A stretch of DNA of 64,000 nt from assembly GCF_900111315.1 (NCBI RefSeq), contig NZ_FOGU01000002.1, positions 62,001 to 126,000 on the forward strand, written 5' to 3'. A program made the position numbers and the translations under genes. Shown in pieces: positions 51,508 through 60,398 of this stretch. How positions within the stretch are numbered: position 1 is the stretch's first letter; each line of letters opens with the position of its first letter. This stretch comes from Tranquillimonas rosea (GTDB taxonomy: Bacteria > Pseudomonadota > Alphaproteobacteria > Rhodobacterales > Rhodobacteraceae). The notes under the pieces were generated by a model. It did not search any database, had not been told where the DNA came from, and was given only the letters and a program-made list of their open reading frames with translations.

Positions 51508-53217
51508 ATGCCCTATACCGCACCGACCCGCGATTTCATGTATCTGTTGGATCACGTCGTCAATTTCGAGACGGTCACCCGGACCGACGCCTTTGCCGAG
51601 GCCACGCGCGATGTCTGCGAGGCCATCGTGACCGAGGCCGGTCGAGTCTGCGAGGAGGTGCTGGCGCCGCTGCAGCGCGACGGCGACACCAAGCCTGCCT
51701 TTCTCGAGAACGGTGTCGTCCGCACCACGCCCGGTTTCGCGGAGGCGTATCGCGCGATCGCCGAGGGCGGCTATATCGGCATGTCGGCCGAGCCCGAGTT
51801 CGGCGGCCTGGGCCTGCCGCTGGCAGTGACCACGACGGTCAACGAGATGATGTCCTCGGCCTGCCTGGCGCTGCAGCTGAACCCGCTGATGACCCAGGGT
51901 CAGATCGAGGCGCTCGAGAACCACGCCAGCGACGAGCTCAAGGCGCTCTACCTGCCCAAGCTGATCTCGGGCGAATGGTGCGGCACGATGAACCTGACCG
52001 AGCCTCAGGCCGGGTCGGACGTGGGGGCGCTGTCGACACGGGCCGTGCCGAACGACGACGGCACCTACGCGGTGACGGGGCAGAAGATCTACATCTCCTG
52101 GGGCGACAACGACTTTACCGACAATGTCTGCCACCTGGTCCTGGCCCGGCTGCCCGACGCGGCGCCGGGGACCAGGGGGATCAGCCTGTTCATGGTGCCC
52201 AAGCGCTTGCCCGACGAGAACGGCGATGCAGGCGTGGCCAACGACATGAAGGTCGTCAGCCTGGAAGAGAAGATGGGCCTTCACGGCAGCCCGACCTGCG
52301 TGATGCAGTACGACGGCGCGAAGGGCTGGCTCGTCGGCGGGCAGAACAAGGGCATGGCGGCGATGTTCACCATGATGAACAACGCCCGCCTCGGCGTCGG
52401 CGTGCAGGGTGTCGGCGTGGCCGAGGGCGCGTATCAGCACGCGCTGGCCTATGCGCTGGAGCGCAAGCAAGGCAAGGCCGACGGAACCGGCACCATCGTC
52501 GAGCACCCGGACGTCCGCCGCATGCTGACCGGCATGAAGGCCGACACCATGGCCGCCCGCGCGATCGCCCTGTCCTGCGCCGTGGCCATCGACATGTCCA
52601 ACGCGACCGGCGATGCCGAGTGGACGGCCCGCGCCGCGCTGCTGACGCCGATCGCCAAGGCCTTCGGCACCGAGACGGGCATCGCCGTCGCGAACGAGGG
52701 CGTGCAGGTCCATGGCGGCATGGGCTTCATCGAAGAGATGGGCGCGGCGCAGTACCTGCGCGACGTGCGCGTCACGGCGATCTACGAGGGAACCAACGGT
52801 ATCCAGGCGATGGACCTGGTGGGCCGCAAGCTGTCCGACGGCGGCGAGGCGGCCTATCGCCTGCTGGACGAGATCGAGAAGGACGCCGAGGCGGCGCGCA
52901 ATGGGCATGGCGAGCTTGCCCAGGCGGTCTGGTCGGCGGCCGAGGCGCTGCGCGAGACGACCGAGTGGCTTGTCGCGCAGGACGAGATGCAGGCCCGGTT
53001 CGCGGGCGCCGTGCCCTATCTCAAGGCCTTCGCGCGGGTTCTGGGCGGGCATTTCCACCTGAGGGCCGCGCTGGCCGAAGGGACGGCGGGCCGCCGCACC
53101 GCGCTGGCCCGGTTCTATATCGAGCGGCTGCTGCCCGAGCATGCGGGCCTGCTGGCCCATGCCCGCGCCGGGGCCGAGGGGCTGTACGAGATGGGGGTCG
53201 AGGACCTGGCGGTGTGA
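51508..53217 (+). CDS. acyl-CoA dehydrogenase (large, AcdB-type)
   Basis: The 569-residue flavoprotein starts MPYTAPTRDFMYLLDHVVNFETV. It has MNLTEPQAGSDVGALSTRAV for FAD binding and the central GLHGSPTCVMQYDGAKGWLVG. The active-site region has MGFIEEMGAAQYLRDVRVTAIYEGTNGIQAMDLVGRKL, in which E of IYEGTNG is the likely catalytic base. The C-terminal about 120 residues are the extra domain of the large family. It is not the DMSP-enzyme DmdC as I recall that sequence; chain length is unknown. GAGGAGG lies 6 bases before ATG 51508. The MBL gene overlaps it by 1 base. Confidence 0.92.
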   Translation: MPYTAPTRDFMYLLDHVVNFETVTRTDAFAEATRDVCEAIVTEAGRVCEEVLAPLQRDGDTKPAFLENGVVRTTPGFAEAYRAIAEGGYIGMSAEPEFGGLGLPLAVTTTVNEMMSSACLALQLNPLMTQGQIEALENHASDELKALYLPKLISGEWCGTMNLTEPQAGSDVGALSTRAVPNDDGTYAVTGQKIYISWGDNDFTDNVCHLVLARLPDAAPGTRGISLFMVPKRLPDENGDAGVANDMKVVSLEEKMGLHGSPTCVMQYDGAKGWLVGGQNKGMAAMFTMMNNARLGVGVQGVGVAEGAYQHALAYALERKQGKADGTGTIVEHPDVRRMLTGMKADTMAARAIALSCAVAIDMSNATGDAEWTARAALLTPIAKAFGTETGIAVANEGVQVHGGMGFIEEMGAAQYLRDVRVTAIYEGTNGIQAMDLVGRKLSDGGEAAYRLLDEIEKDAEAARNGHGELAQAVWSAAEALRETTEWLVAQDEMQARFAGAVPYLKAFARVLGGHFHLRAALAEGTAGRRTALARFYIERLLPEHAGLLAHARAGAEGLYEMGVEDLAV

Positions 53218-54263
53218 TGGACGGTAATGGCGACGCCGCACAGACGGGCATCCGGTATCCCTTTGGGATCCCGCCCGAGCCGGGCGCGTGGCGCGAGGTG
53301 GCCGAGGGTGTGGTCTGGCTGCGCCTGCCGCTGCCGATGAAGCTGGATCACGTCAACGTCTACCTGCTGGACGACGGCGACAGCTGGACCGTCGTGGATA
53401 CCGGGCTCGACACAGGCCGCACGCGCGGGATGTGGGAGGCCGCCTTGGCCTCTTTCGGGCGGCCGGTGCGGCGGGTCGTGCTGACCCACCACCACCCCGA
53501 CCATGTGGGCCTTGCAGGTTGGTTCCAGCGGGACCACGGAGCCGAGACGCTGGCCAGCCGCACCGCCTGGCTTCTGGCGCGGATGCTGACGCTGGACGTG
53601 CAGGAGCGTCCGACGCCCGAGACGATCGCGTTCTGGCGCGCGGCGGGCATGCCGGCCGAGATGGTCGAGGACCGCGCCGCCGAGCGGCCGTTCAACTTTG
53701 CCGACGGTGTCGCACCGTTGCCGCTGGGCTACACCCGGCTGCGCGAAGGCGGCACGCTGCACACCGGGGGCCGCGACTGGGACGTGCGGCTCGGGGGAGG
53801 GCACGCGCCGGCGCATGTCACGCTGTGGGACCGTGCCGGCGAGCTGGTGATCGGCGGCGACCAGATGCTGCCCTCGATCTCGCCCAATCTCGGCGTCTAC
53901 GCGACCGAGCCCGAGGCCGACCCGGTGGCCGACTGGCTGGAGGCGTGCGGGCGGCTGTCGGCCCATGCCACGCCGAAGCAGCTGGTCCTGCCCGGTCACA
54001 AGCTGCCGTTCACCGGCCTGCCGACCCGGATGCGGCAGCTGATCGACAACCACCACGGCGCGCTGGGACGGCTGCGGGCCTGGCTGGCCGAGCCCCGCAC
54101 CGCGGTCGAATGCTTTCCGCCGCTCTTCAAGAGCACGATCGGCGGCGCCGAATACGGTCTGGCGCTGGCCGAGGCGATGGCGCACTGCCTCCACCTCTGG
54201 CACGCCGGAGAGGCGAGCCGCACCCGTCGGGCGGACGGGGCGTGGCTCTGGCGCGCCGTCTGA
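53217..54263 (+). CDS. MBL-fold metallohydrolase
   Basis: The 348-residue hydrolase carries H-x-H-x-D-H in VVLTHHHPDHVGLAGWF (about residue 80) for a two-metal site, DTGLDTG upstream, and LGGGHAPAHVTLWD and VIGGDQMLPSISPN for the remaining ligands. The last 100 residues form the helical LACTB2-like extension. The ATG overlaps the acyl-CoA dehydrogenase stop (TGATG), so translation is coupled. A thioesterase-like or other hydrolase role in acyl-CoA metabolism is possible but not shown. Confidence 0.9.
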   Translation: MDGNGDAAQTGIRYPFGIPPEPGAWREVAEGVVWLRLPLPMKLDHVNVYLLDDGDSWTVVDTGLDTGRTRGMWEAALASFGRPVRRVVLTHHHPDHVGLAGWFQRDHGAETLASRTAWLLARMLTLDVQERPTPETIAFWRAAGMPAEMVEDRAAERPFNFADGVAPLPLGYTRLREGGTLHTGGRDWDVRLGGGHAPAHVTLWDRAGELVIGGDQMLPSISPNLGVYATEPEADPVADWLEACGRLSAHATPKQLVLPGHKLPFTGLPTRMRQLIDNHHGALGRLRAWLAEPRTAVECFPPLFKSTIGGAEYGLALAEAMAHCLHLWHAGEASRTRRADGAWLWRAV

Positions 54264-54347
54264 CATCTCGCCGCGGCGTGGCCTCGTGACAGGCGCGCCG
54301 GAATCGTCTAACGCATCGCAGAACGCCAGCTACGAGGATTGCGCACG

Positions 54348-54494
54348 ATGGCCGAGCAACAGCACAAGCACGAGCACGGGTCGATGGACATCGACACCCA
54401 GGAGAAAACCTTCGAGGGGTTCGTCAAGTGGGTTACCTGGAGCACCGTCGCGATCATCGTGGCGCTGATCCTTCTCGCGATCTTCAACGGATGA
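54348..54494 (+). CDS. aa3-type cytochrome c oxidase subunit IV
   Basis: This 48-residue protein has a soluble, histidine-rich N-terminus (MAEQQHKHEHGSMDI), then EKTFEGFVKWVTWST and one membrane span (VAIIVALILLAIF). This is the compact subunit IV family of alphaproteobacterial aa3 oxidases (CtaH). Its function is unclear; it crystallises in the Rhodobacter and Paracoccus enzymes but is not needed for turnover. The gene is below common length cutoffs. Its stop overlaps the next start by 4 bases (ATGA). Confidence 0.9.
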   Translation: MAEQQHKHEHGSMDIDTQEKTFEGFVKWVTWSTVAIIVALILLAIFNG

Positions 54495-55120
54495 CCCCCC
54501 TGCGCCGTCTGGCGCTCGCGCTTCTTCTGCCGCTGATCGCGGCGGGCTGTGCCGAAACGGTCATGGACCCGGACGTCGAGGTGGCGCGCCGGGCCTACAG
54601 CCATGACGGCCCGCCCGCGCTGACGCTCTATACCATGACGAACACGCGCAGCGGCTCGGGCGATCACTCGGCGCTGCTGATCAATGCCGACCAGCGCGTG
54701 CTGTTCGACCCCTTCGGCACATTCCACCTGCCGCAGGTGCCCGAGCAGCGCGACGTGCTGTACGGCTTCACGCCGAACGTCCACAAGGTCTACATCGACT
54801 TCCACGCGCGCGAAACCTACGACGTCCGCGAACAGCGGGTGGAGGTCAGCCCGGCGGTGGCGCGGCAGGCGCTGCGGCTCGCGCAGTCGAACGGCGCGGT
54901 GGGGCCCGCGCGCTGCACCATCTCGATCGCCAACATACTGCGGCAGCTCCCCGGTTTCGAGGACGCGCCGGCGACCTTCTTTCCCAACAGGCTGGCAGCT
55001 TATTTCGCCGGCCGCCCGGACGTGCAGGAAAGACGGATCGGCGACGACGACGCCGACGACAACCACGGTGTCCTGATCCGCGCGGCGCAGAACGAGATCC
55101 GCGAAGAGATCGCCTACTGA
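54491..55120 (+). CDS. lipoprotein with possible permuted papain-like (NlpC/P60-like) fold
   Basis: The 209-residue protein has a lipobox ending LIAAGC at C20, so it is a lipoprotein on the periplasmic side. The mature part has SGDHSALLINADQRVLFDPFG around H59 and VGPARCTISIANILRQLPGF around C142. A histidine followed 83 residues later by a cysteine before a helix is the order of circularly permuted NlpC/P60 hydrolases (LRAT, YiiX), so it could cleave peptide or acyl bonds. That is inference from the pattern. It is translated together with the oxidase subunit IV gene. Confidence 0.8.
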   Translation: MTPLRRLALALLLPLIAAGCAETVMDPDVEVARRAYSHDGPPALTLYTMTNTRSGSGDHSALLINADQRVLFDPFGTFHLPQVPEQRDVLYGFTPNVHKVYIDFHARETYDVREQRVEVSPAVARQALRLAQSNGAVGPARCTISIANILRQLPGFEDAPATFFPNRLAAYFAGRPDVQERRIGDDDADDNHGVLIRAAQNEIREEIAY

Positions 55121-55446
55121 GGGATCAGCCAGAGCCCGCCGAACAGCACCACGCCGCCGCAGACGATGGCGAGCACGGTGTTCCGGGTGACCAGCCCGAC
55201 GCCCACCGTCGTCGCGGCGGCCGCGCCGCGCACCGGGTCGAAGGTGCCGCCCGTCGCCTCGGGCCACAGGATCAGCGGCGCCACCAACGCCGGCAGCACC
55301 GCGACGGGGGTAAAGCGCAGCGTCCGCGCCAGCCAGTCCGGCAGGCGGCGGTTTCCGACCAGCCCGAGGAACGACAGGCGGATCAGGTAGGTCCCGACGG
55401 CCAGCAGTGCGAGGACCAGCCAGACCTTCGCGTCGTTCTCGATCAT
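55114..55446 (-). CDS. azlD: AzlD family branched-chain amino acid exporter subunit
   Basis: The 110-residue membrane protein has four spans and the AzlD pattern: WLVLALLAVGTYLIRLSFLGLVG, RTLRFTPVAVLPALVAPLIL, AAAATTVGVGLVTRNTVLAIVCGGVVL. It is the small partner of AzlC in exporting branched-chain or related amino acids. The start overlaps the azlC stop by 4 bases. The 3' end overlaps the convergent lipoprotein gene by 7 bases. Confidence 0.9.
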   Translation of the reverse strand: MIENDAKVWLVLALLAVGTYLIRLSFLGLVGNRRLPDWLARTLRFTPVAVLPALVAPLILWPEATGGTFDPVRGAAAATTVGVGLVTRNTVLAIVCGGVVLFGGLWLIPQ

Positions 55447-56171
55447 GTCGGCCTCCGGTTCGGATCGGCGTCGTCCACGACGGCCCCCGCGATCATGCCC
55501 AGGATCGCCGCCGCCAGCAGGCCGGTTCCGGCGGGAAAGCCGGTGAACAGGATCGCCGCGCCCGAGGCGACGAGCGCCGCGGCGACATGGGCGCGGGTCT
55601 TCATCATCGGGCTCGCCATGCCCAGGAACATCAGCGGCAGAACGAAATCGACGGGCATGGATTCGGGCAGCGCCCGGCCAAGCGTGGCCCCCGCCAGCGT
55701 CGACAGGATCCAGCAGGGCACGATGGGCGCCGCGGTGCCCACGAAATACGCCACGCGGTTGCGGATCGGCATCTCGGGGCGCGTCTCGTATTCCGCGACC
55801 GACAGCGCGTAGGTCTGGTCGACGTTGAGATAGGCGATCAGCGCGCGCTGCCACAGAGGTGCGGGGCCCAGATGCGGCACCATGGCGATCGAATACATCA
55901 TCATCCGCAGGTTCACCGCCAGCGCCGTCGCCACGATCACCGCGACCGGCGCGTCGTCGACCAGAAGCTGCACGGCGGTGAACTGCGACGCCCCCGCGAT
56001 GACGGCGCCGGAGAACGCCATCGTCTGCGTCAGGTCCAGGCCGGAATTGCGCGCGACCACGCCGAACACCGCGCCGAACGGGATCAGCATGATGATGAAC
56101 GGCGCCGCCTTCGCCGCGCCGGCCAGGAAGTCGCCGCGCGGGGCGGTCGCATTCGCTGTGGAGACTGCCAT
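55443..56171 (-). CDS. azlC: AzlC family branched-chain amino acid exporter subunit
   Basis: The 242-residue membrane protein has about seven spans and the AzlC signature VARNSGLDLTQTMAFSGAVIAGASQFTAVQLL, plus LRMMMYSIAMVPHL and LNVDQTYALS. With AzlD it forms a two-component exporter like BrnFE. The N-terminus is short and polar. It is divergent from fdhD by 54 bases, so the two operons share a compact promoter region. Confidence 0.92.
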   Translation of the reverse strand: MAVSTANATAPRGDFLAGAAKAAPFIIMLIPFGAVFGVVARNSGLDLTQTMAFSGAVIAGASQFTAVQLLVDDAPVAVIVATALAVNLRMMMYSIAMVPHLGPAPLWQRALIAYLNVDQTYALSVAEYETRPEMPIRNRVAYFVGTAAPIVPCWILSTLAGATLGRALPESMPVDFVLPLMFLGMASPMMKTRAHVAAALVASGAAILFTGFPAGTGLLAAAILGMIAGAVVDDADPNRRPT

Positions 56172-56225
56172 GGGTTCGCCCTAGGGTATCGTTCTCGAAG
56201 AGCCACCCACACGGGAGCGCACGGA

Positions 56226-57104
56226 ATGTCAACGCGGGACGCACCTTCCTATATCGTGGCGCCCGATCCGGGGCGGGGCGACCTGACCCGCCGCGTCACC
56301 GGAACCGATCAAGAGGGCAAGCCGCTCGACCTGTCGGTCGTCGAGGAGCGGCCGCTGACCATCTTCCTCAACGGTCGCGAGATCGTGACCGCCATGACCA
56401 TCGGCGACTACCCCGAGTATCTCGCCCTGGGATTCCTCCGCAATCAGGGCATGTTGCGCGACGGCGAGACCGTCCGCGGCGTCGATTTCGACGAAGAGCT
56501 CGAAACCGTCGTGGTGCGCACCGACGGCGAGACGAGCTACGAAGAGAAGCTGTCGAAGAAGACCCGCACGTCGGGCTGCGCGGTGGGCACCGTGTTCGGC
56601 GACATGATGGAAGGGCTCGAGGGGCTGACGCTGCCGGCGGCGACGGTGCGCACCTCGTGGCTCTACGCCCTGTCGTCCCGGATCAACCGTACGCCGTCGC
56701 TCTATCTCGAGGCCGGCGCGATCCACGGCACGGTGCTGTGCCAGGAGGATCGCCCGCTCGTCTACATGGAGGATGTCGGCCGCCACAACGCGGTGGACAA
56801 GATCGCCGGCTGGATGCTGTCAGAAGGCGTGGGCCCGGAGGACAAGATCCTCTACACCACCGGCCGGCTGACCTCGGAGATGGTGATCAAGACGGCATTG
56901 ATGGGGATACCGGTGCTTGCCTCGCGCTCGGGCTTCACCGCCTGGGGCGTCGAGATCGCGCGGCAGGTTGGCCTGACGCTCGTGGGGCGGCTGAAGGGCA
57001 AGCGCTTCGTCTGCCTCGCGGGCGAGGACCGGCTGGTGCGCGACGCCGACCCCGACAGCGTGGCCGACGAAGACAGCCGCCACCGCCGCAAGAGCGCGGT
57101 CTGA
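56226..57104 (+). CDS. fdhD: formate dehydrogenase accessory sulfurtransferase FdhD
   Basis: The 292-residue protein passes sulfur to the molybdenum cofactor of formate dehydrogenase. Family features are PLTIFLNGREIVTAMTIGDYPEYLALGFL, VYMEDVGRHNAVDKIAGW, YTTGRLTSEMVIKTALMGIPVLASRSGFT, and the C-terminal LVGRLKGKRFVCLAG. The sulfur-carrying loop reads TSGCAVGTVFG: C118 is present, but the position of the second Cys of the E. coli C-x2-C pair is G121. It starts a Moco operon with mobA, mobB and moeA; no formate dehydrogenase subunit is in the window. Confidence 0.93.
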   Translation: MSTRDAPSYIVAPDPGRGDLTRRVTGTDQEGKPLDLSVVEERPLTIFLNGREIVTAMTIGDYPEYLALGFLRNQGMLRDGETVRGVDFDEELETVVVRTDGETSYEEKLSKKTRTSGCAVGTVFGDMMEGLEGLTLPAATVRTSWLYALSSRINRTPSLYLEAGAIHGTVLCQEDRPLVYMEDVGRHNAVDKIAGWMLSEGVGPEDKILYTTGRLTSEMVIKTALMGIPVLASRSGFTAWGVEIARQVGLTLVGRLKGKRFVCLAGEDRLVRDADPDSVADEDSRHRRKSAV

Positions 57105-57132
57105 CCGGACCCGCGCGCAAGGGAGAGAAACC

Positions 57133-57753
57133 ATGATCGACGCACCTCTCGGGGTCATCCTTGCCGGCGGCCGCGCCACGCGGATGGGCGGCGGCGACAA
57201 GGGCCTGCTGGAACTGGGCGGGCAGAGCATCCTGTCGCGGGTGATCGAGCGGCTGTCGCCGCAGGTCGCCGGGCTGGCGCTGAACGCCAATGGCGAGGCC
57301 GCCCGCTTTGCCTCGGTCGGCCTGCCGGTGGTGCCCGACCCGGTCGACGGCTTTCCCGGCCCGCTGGCCGGCGTGCTTGCCGGGATGGACTGGGCCGCGG
57401 GGCAGGGGGCGACGCATATCGTCACCGCTGCCGCCGACACGCCGTTCTTTCCCTGCGATCTCGTCCCGCAGCTGATCCTTGCCGCCGAACGCGTGGGCAC
57501 TCCCATCGCGCTGGCCGCGACGCCCGATCCGGTGCGCGGGCATGTGCGGCATCCGACCTTCGGCCTCTGGCCCGTCGACCTGCGCGAGAACCTGCGCGGC
57601 GCGCTGAAGGACGGGCTGCGCAAGGTGGTGATCTGGACCGACCGCCACGGCGCCGCCGAGGCGGTGTTTCCCACCACCGGGCTCGACCCGTTCTTCAACG
57701 TCAACACGCCCGAGGACCTCGCGCAGGCCGAAGACGCGCTGGAGGCCGGATGA
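57133..57753 (+). CDS. mobA: molybdenum cofactor guanylyltransferase
   Basis: The 206-residue enzyme attaches GMP to Mo-molybdopterin, making the MGD form used by formate dehydrogenases and DMSO reductases. The GTP site is LAGGRATRMGGGDKGLLEL; VVPDPVDGFPGPLAGVLAGM and TAAADTPFFPCDL match the rest of the pocket and the metal aspartate. GGGAGAG precedes the ATG. mobB starts in a 4-base overlap at 57750. Confidence 0.95.
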   Translation: MIDAPLGVILAGGRATRMGGGDKGLLELGGQSILSRVIERLSPQVAGLALNANGEAARFASVGLPVVPDPVDGFPGPLAGVLAGMDWAAGQGATHIVTAAADTPFFPCDLVPQLILAAERVGTPIALAATPDPVRGHVRHPTFGLWPVDLRENLRGALKDGLRKVVIWTDRHGAAEAVFPTTGLDPFFNVNTPEDLAQAEDALEAG

Positions 57754-58244
57754 AGCTCTGGGGCGTGACGGGCTGGAAGAATGCGGGAAAGACCGGTCTG
57801 ATGGAGCGTCTCGTGACCGAGTTCACGGAACGCGGTCTGGCGGTCTCTACGGTCAAGCACGCGCATCACCATTTCGACGTCGACCAGGAGGGACGCGACA
57901 GTTACCGCCACCGCAGCGCGGGCGCGCAGGAGGTGCTGCTGTCCTCGCGCAACCGGTGGGCGCTGATGGCCGAGCTGCGCGGCGCGGGCGAGGTGCCGCT
58001 GGACGAGCTGCTGGGCAAGCTGTCGCCCGTCGACCTCGTGCTGGTCGAGGGGTTCAAGCGCGACCGGCATCCCAAGATCGAGGCGTTCCGCGCCTCTGCC
58101 GGGCATGAGGTGATGGCACCGGACGACGCGACGATCCGTGCCGTGGCCGCTGACGTGACGATCGCGACCGGGGGCTGCCCGCTCCTGCCGCTCGACGACA
58201 CCACGGCGATCGCGGACTTCATCGCGGCGGAGCTGGGATTGTGA
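57750..58244 (+). CDS. mobB: molybdopterin-guanine dinucleotide biosynthesis adaptor protein MobB
   Basis: The 164-residue GTP-binding protein has the P-loop GWKNAGKTGLMERL and the MobB signature VSTVKHAHHHFDVDQEGRDSYRHRSAGAQEVLLSS. LVLVEGFKRDRHPKIEAFR matches the switch region. It binds MobA and is thought to aid Moco maturation but is not essential in E. coli. It starts inside the mobA stop (ATGA) and overlaps the moeA GTG start, so the three are translationally coupled. Confidence 0.95.
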   Translation: MKLWGVTGWKNAGKTGLMERLVTEFTERGLAVSTVKHAHHHFDVDQEGRDSYRHRSAGAQEVLLSSRNRWALMAELRGAGEVPLDELLGKLSPVDLVLVEGFKRDRHPKIEAFRASAGHEVMAPDDATIRAVAADVTIATGGCPLLPLDDTTAIADFIAAELGL

Positions 58245-60385
58245 GCGCGACGTTCGACACCGTGGTAATGGTCGACTGGTCCGGCGCCGGAGATCGCGGC
58301 GCGACGCCGAGAGCGGACGCGATCTGGGCCGGCGTGGCACGGGACGGGCAGGCCGACGCGCCGGTCTATTTGCGCAGCCGCGCCGCCGCAGAGGCCTGGC
58401 TGGCCGAGGTCGTTCCGGCCGAACGCGCCGTGGGGCGCCGGGTGCTGCTGGGCTTCGATTTCCCCTTCGCCTATCCCGCCGGCACTGCGCGGCGGATCAC
58501 TGGCCACGACGACCCGCGCCTGTTGTGGGACTGGTTCGCGGCGGCGTTCGATGCGCTCGCCGACGGCGAGGGGCGCTTTGACATCGCCGCGCGCCTGAAC
58601 GGTCTGTTCACCGGGGACGAGGGGCCGTTCTGGTTCAACGGACTCAAGCGGGACCTGCCCGGACTCGGCAAGGGCAAGCCGCCGCGGCAGGCCGATTGGC
58701 CGCCCGAGCGCCGGCTGGTCGAGACCAGGGCGCCGGGCAGCTTCGCGTGCTGGCAGATGGGCGGCGCGGGGGCCGTGGGCTCGCAGGCGATGACCGGCAT
58801 GGCGACGTTGTCGCGCCTGCGGCATCTCTGGCCCGAGGCGGCGATCTGGCCCTTCGATCCGGTGGGGGACAGCCCGCTCGTCATCGCCGAGGTCTGGCCC
58901 TCGCTTCTGTCCGATGCCGTCACGCGCCGCATGGCCGAGGATGCGAGCCTGCCCGGTGCCGGGCGCGAGGGGCGGCCGATCAAGGATGCCGTGCAGGTGG
59001 CGGTTCTGTCCGAGGCGCTGTCGGCATTGTGTGTCGATGGCCGGATCGACGCTGCCTTTGCCGCGGCCGAGGGCACTGACCTTGCGGAAGAAGGCTGGAT
59101 CCTGGGCGTGGGGGTCGAGCCAGAGCTGCGGGCCGCCGCCCAGCCCCGCCTGCGCAACGATTGCTTCGCCCTGCCGTCGGGCGTCAGCTGGACACCGGTG
59201 GACGAGGCTCTGACCCTGCTGCGGGACCGCCTGACCTGCGTGGTCGGGACCGAGACGGTCCCGGTCGGTGCGGCTGCCGGCCGCATCCTGGCGCAGCCCC
59301 ATGTTGCCGCACGCAGCAATCCCCCGGCCGCCAACGCCGCGGTCGACGGCTATGGCTTCGCCCACGCCGCGCTCGGCGATGCGCCCCATCGCCTGCCCCT
59401 GACCCGGGGCCGGGCGGCGGCGGGCGGCCCGCTGGAGCATGCCTTGCCGCGGGGAGAGGCCGTGCGCATCCTGACGGGCGCGCTGCTGCCCGAGGGCGTG
59501 GACACGGTGGTTCTGGAAGAGGACACGCGGCTCGAGGACGGGGCCGTCGTGTTCGACGGCGCGGTCAAGCCGGGCGCCAATACCCGCCGCGCGGGCGAGG
59601 ACGTATCAGTGGGCGAGGTGGCGTTGGAGGGGGGGCACGCGCTCAGACCGCCGGACCTCGCTCTTCTGTCAGCGCTTGGCCTGGCGGAGGCGCGGGTGCG
59701 CCGCAGGCTGCGGGTCGGCGTGCTGTCGACGGGGGACGAGCTGGCCGCGCCGGGCGCGACGCAGGACCCCGCGCGCACCTACGACGCCAACCGGCCGATG
59801 CTTCTGGCACTGGCCGAGCGTTGGGGCCATGCGGCGATCGACCTGGGCCATGTGCCCGACGACCGCGCCGCCCTGGCGCACCGGCTGGACACGGCGGGGG
59901 CAGACGTGATCCTGACCTCGGGCGGCGCATCGGCGGGCGACGAGGACCATGTGTCGGCGCTGCTGCGCGAAACCGGCAGCCTGACCGCCTGGCGCATCGC
60001 GCTCAAGCCCGGCCGTCCTCTGGCGCTTGGCATGTGGCGCGGCATGCCGGTGTTCGGCCTGCCTGGAAACCCGGTGGCCGCCTTCGTCTGCGCGCTGGTG
60101 TTCGGCCGCCCCGCATTGTCGGTGCTGGCGGGCGGCCCCTGGCCCGAGACGCGCGGCTTCGTCGTGCCCGCCGCCTTCGAGAAGCGCAAGAAGCCGGGCC
60201 GCCGCGAATACCTGCGCGCGCGCCTCGCGCCCGACGGCCGGGTCGAGGTGTTCCGCTCCGAAGGGTCGGGGCGAATCTCGGGGCTGAGCTGGGCCGAGGG
60301 GCTGGTCGAACTGGGGGATGGCGCGGCCGAGATCAGGCCGGGCGATCCGGTGACGTTCCTGCCCTACGGGCTGTTCGGCCTGTAG
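58241..60385 (+). CDS. moeA: fusion: DUF429-like (RNase H-fold) domain + MoeA molybdopterin molybdotransferase
   Basis: The 714-residue protein starts with GTG overlapping the mobB stop. Residues about 310-714 are a complete MoeA, which inserts molybdate into adenylylated molybdopterin: NAAVDGYGFA near 364, GANTRRAGEDVS near 445, VLSTGDEL near 494, LTSGGASAGDEDHV near 557, and FGLPGNPVAAFV near 604. Residues 1-305 are a separate domain with VDWSGAGDRG (D12), GFDFPFAYP (D73), AEVWPSLL (E217) and IKDAVQVAVLSEAL (D249). These four acids recall the RNase H-like DUF429 pattern. The linker DCFALPSGVSWTPVDEAL is continuous, with no stop or frameshift. What the extra domain does in Moco synthesis is unknown. 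Confidence 0.88.
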   Translation: MSATFDTVVMVDWSGAGDRGATPRADAIWAGVARDGQADAPVYLRSRAAAEAWLAEVVPAERAVGRRVLLGFDFPFAYPAGTARRITGHDDPRLLWDWFAAAFDALADGEGRFDIAARLNGLFTGDEGPFWFNGLKRDLPGLGKGKPPRQADWPPERRLVETRAPGSFACWQMGGAGAVGSQAMTGMATLSRLRHLWPEAAIWPFDPVGDSPLVIAEVWPSLLSDAVTRRMAEDASLPGAGREGRPIKDAVQVAVLSEALSALCVDGRIDAAFAAAEGTDLAEEGWILGVGVEPELRAAAQPRLRNDCFALPSGVSWTPVDEALTLLRDRLTCVVGTETVPVGAAAGRILAQPHVAARSNPPAANAAVDGYGFAHAALGDAPHRLPLTRGRAAAGGPLEHALPRGEAVRILTGALLPEGVDTVVLEEDTRLEDGAVVFDGAVKPGANTRRAGEDVSVGEVALEGGHALRPPDLALLSALGLAEARVRRRLRVGVLSTGDELAAPGATQDPARTYDANRPMLLALAERWGHAAIDLGHVPDDRAALAHRLDTAGADVILTSGGASAGDEDHVSALLRETGSLTAWRIALKPGRPLALGMWRGMPVFGLPGNPVAAFVCALVFGRPALSVLAGGPWPETRGFVVPAAFEKRKKPGRREYLRARLAPDGRVEVFRSEGSGRISGLSWAEGLVELGDGAAEIRPGDPVTFLPYGLFGL

Positions 60386-60398
60386 CCTTCGCAGCGCC

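Noticed and set aside
51508-53217. Identification of the acyl-CoA dehydrogenase as the DMSP enzyme DmdC
   Set aside because: The N-terminal and FAD-loop sequences differ from DmdC as I recall it, and no other dmd gene is present, so only a general name is given.
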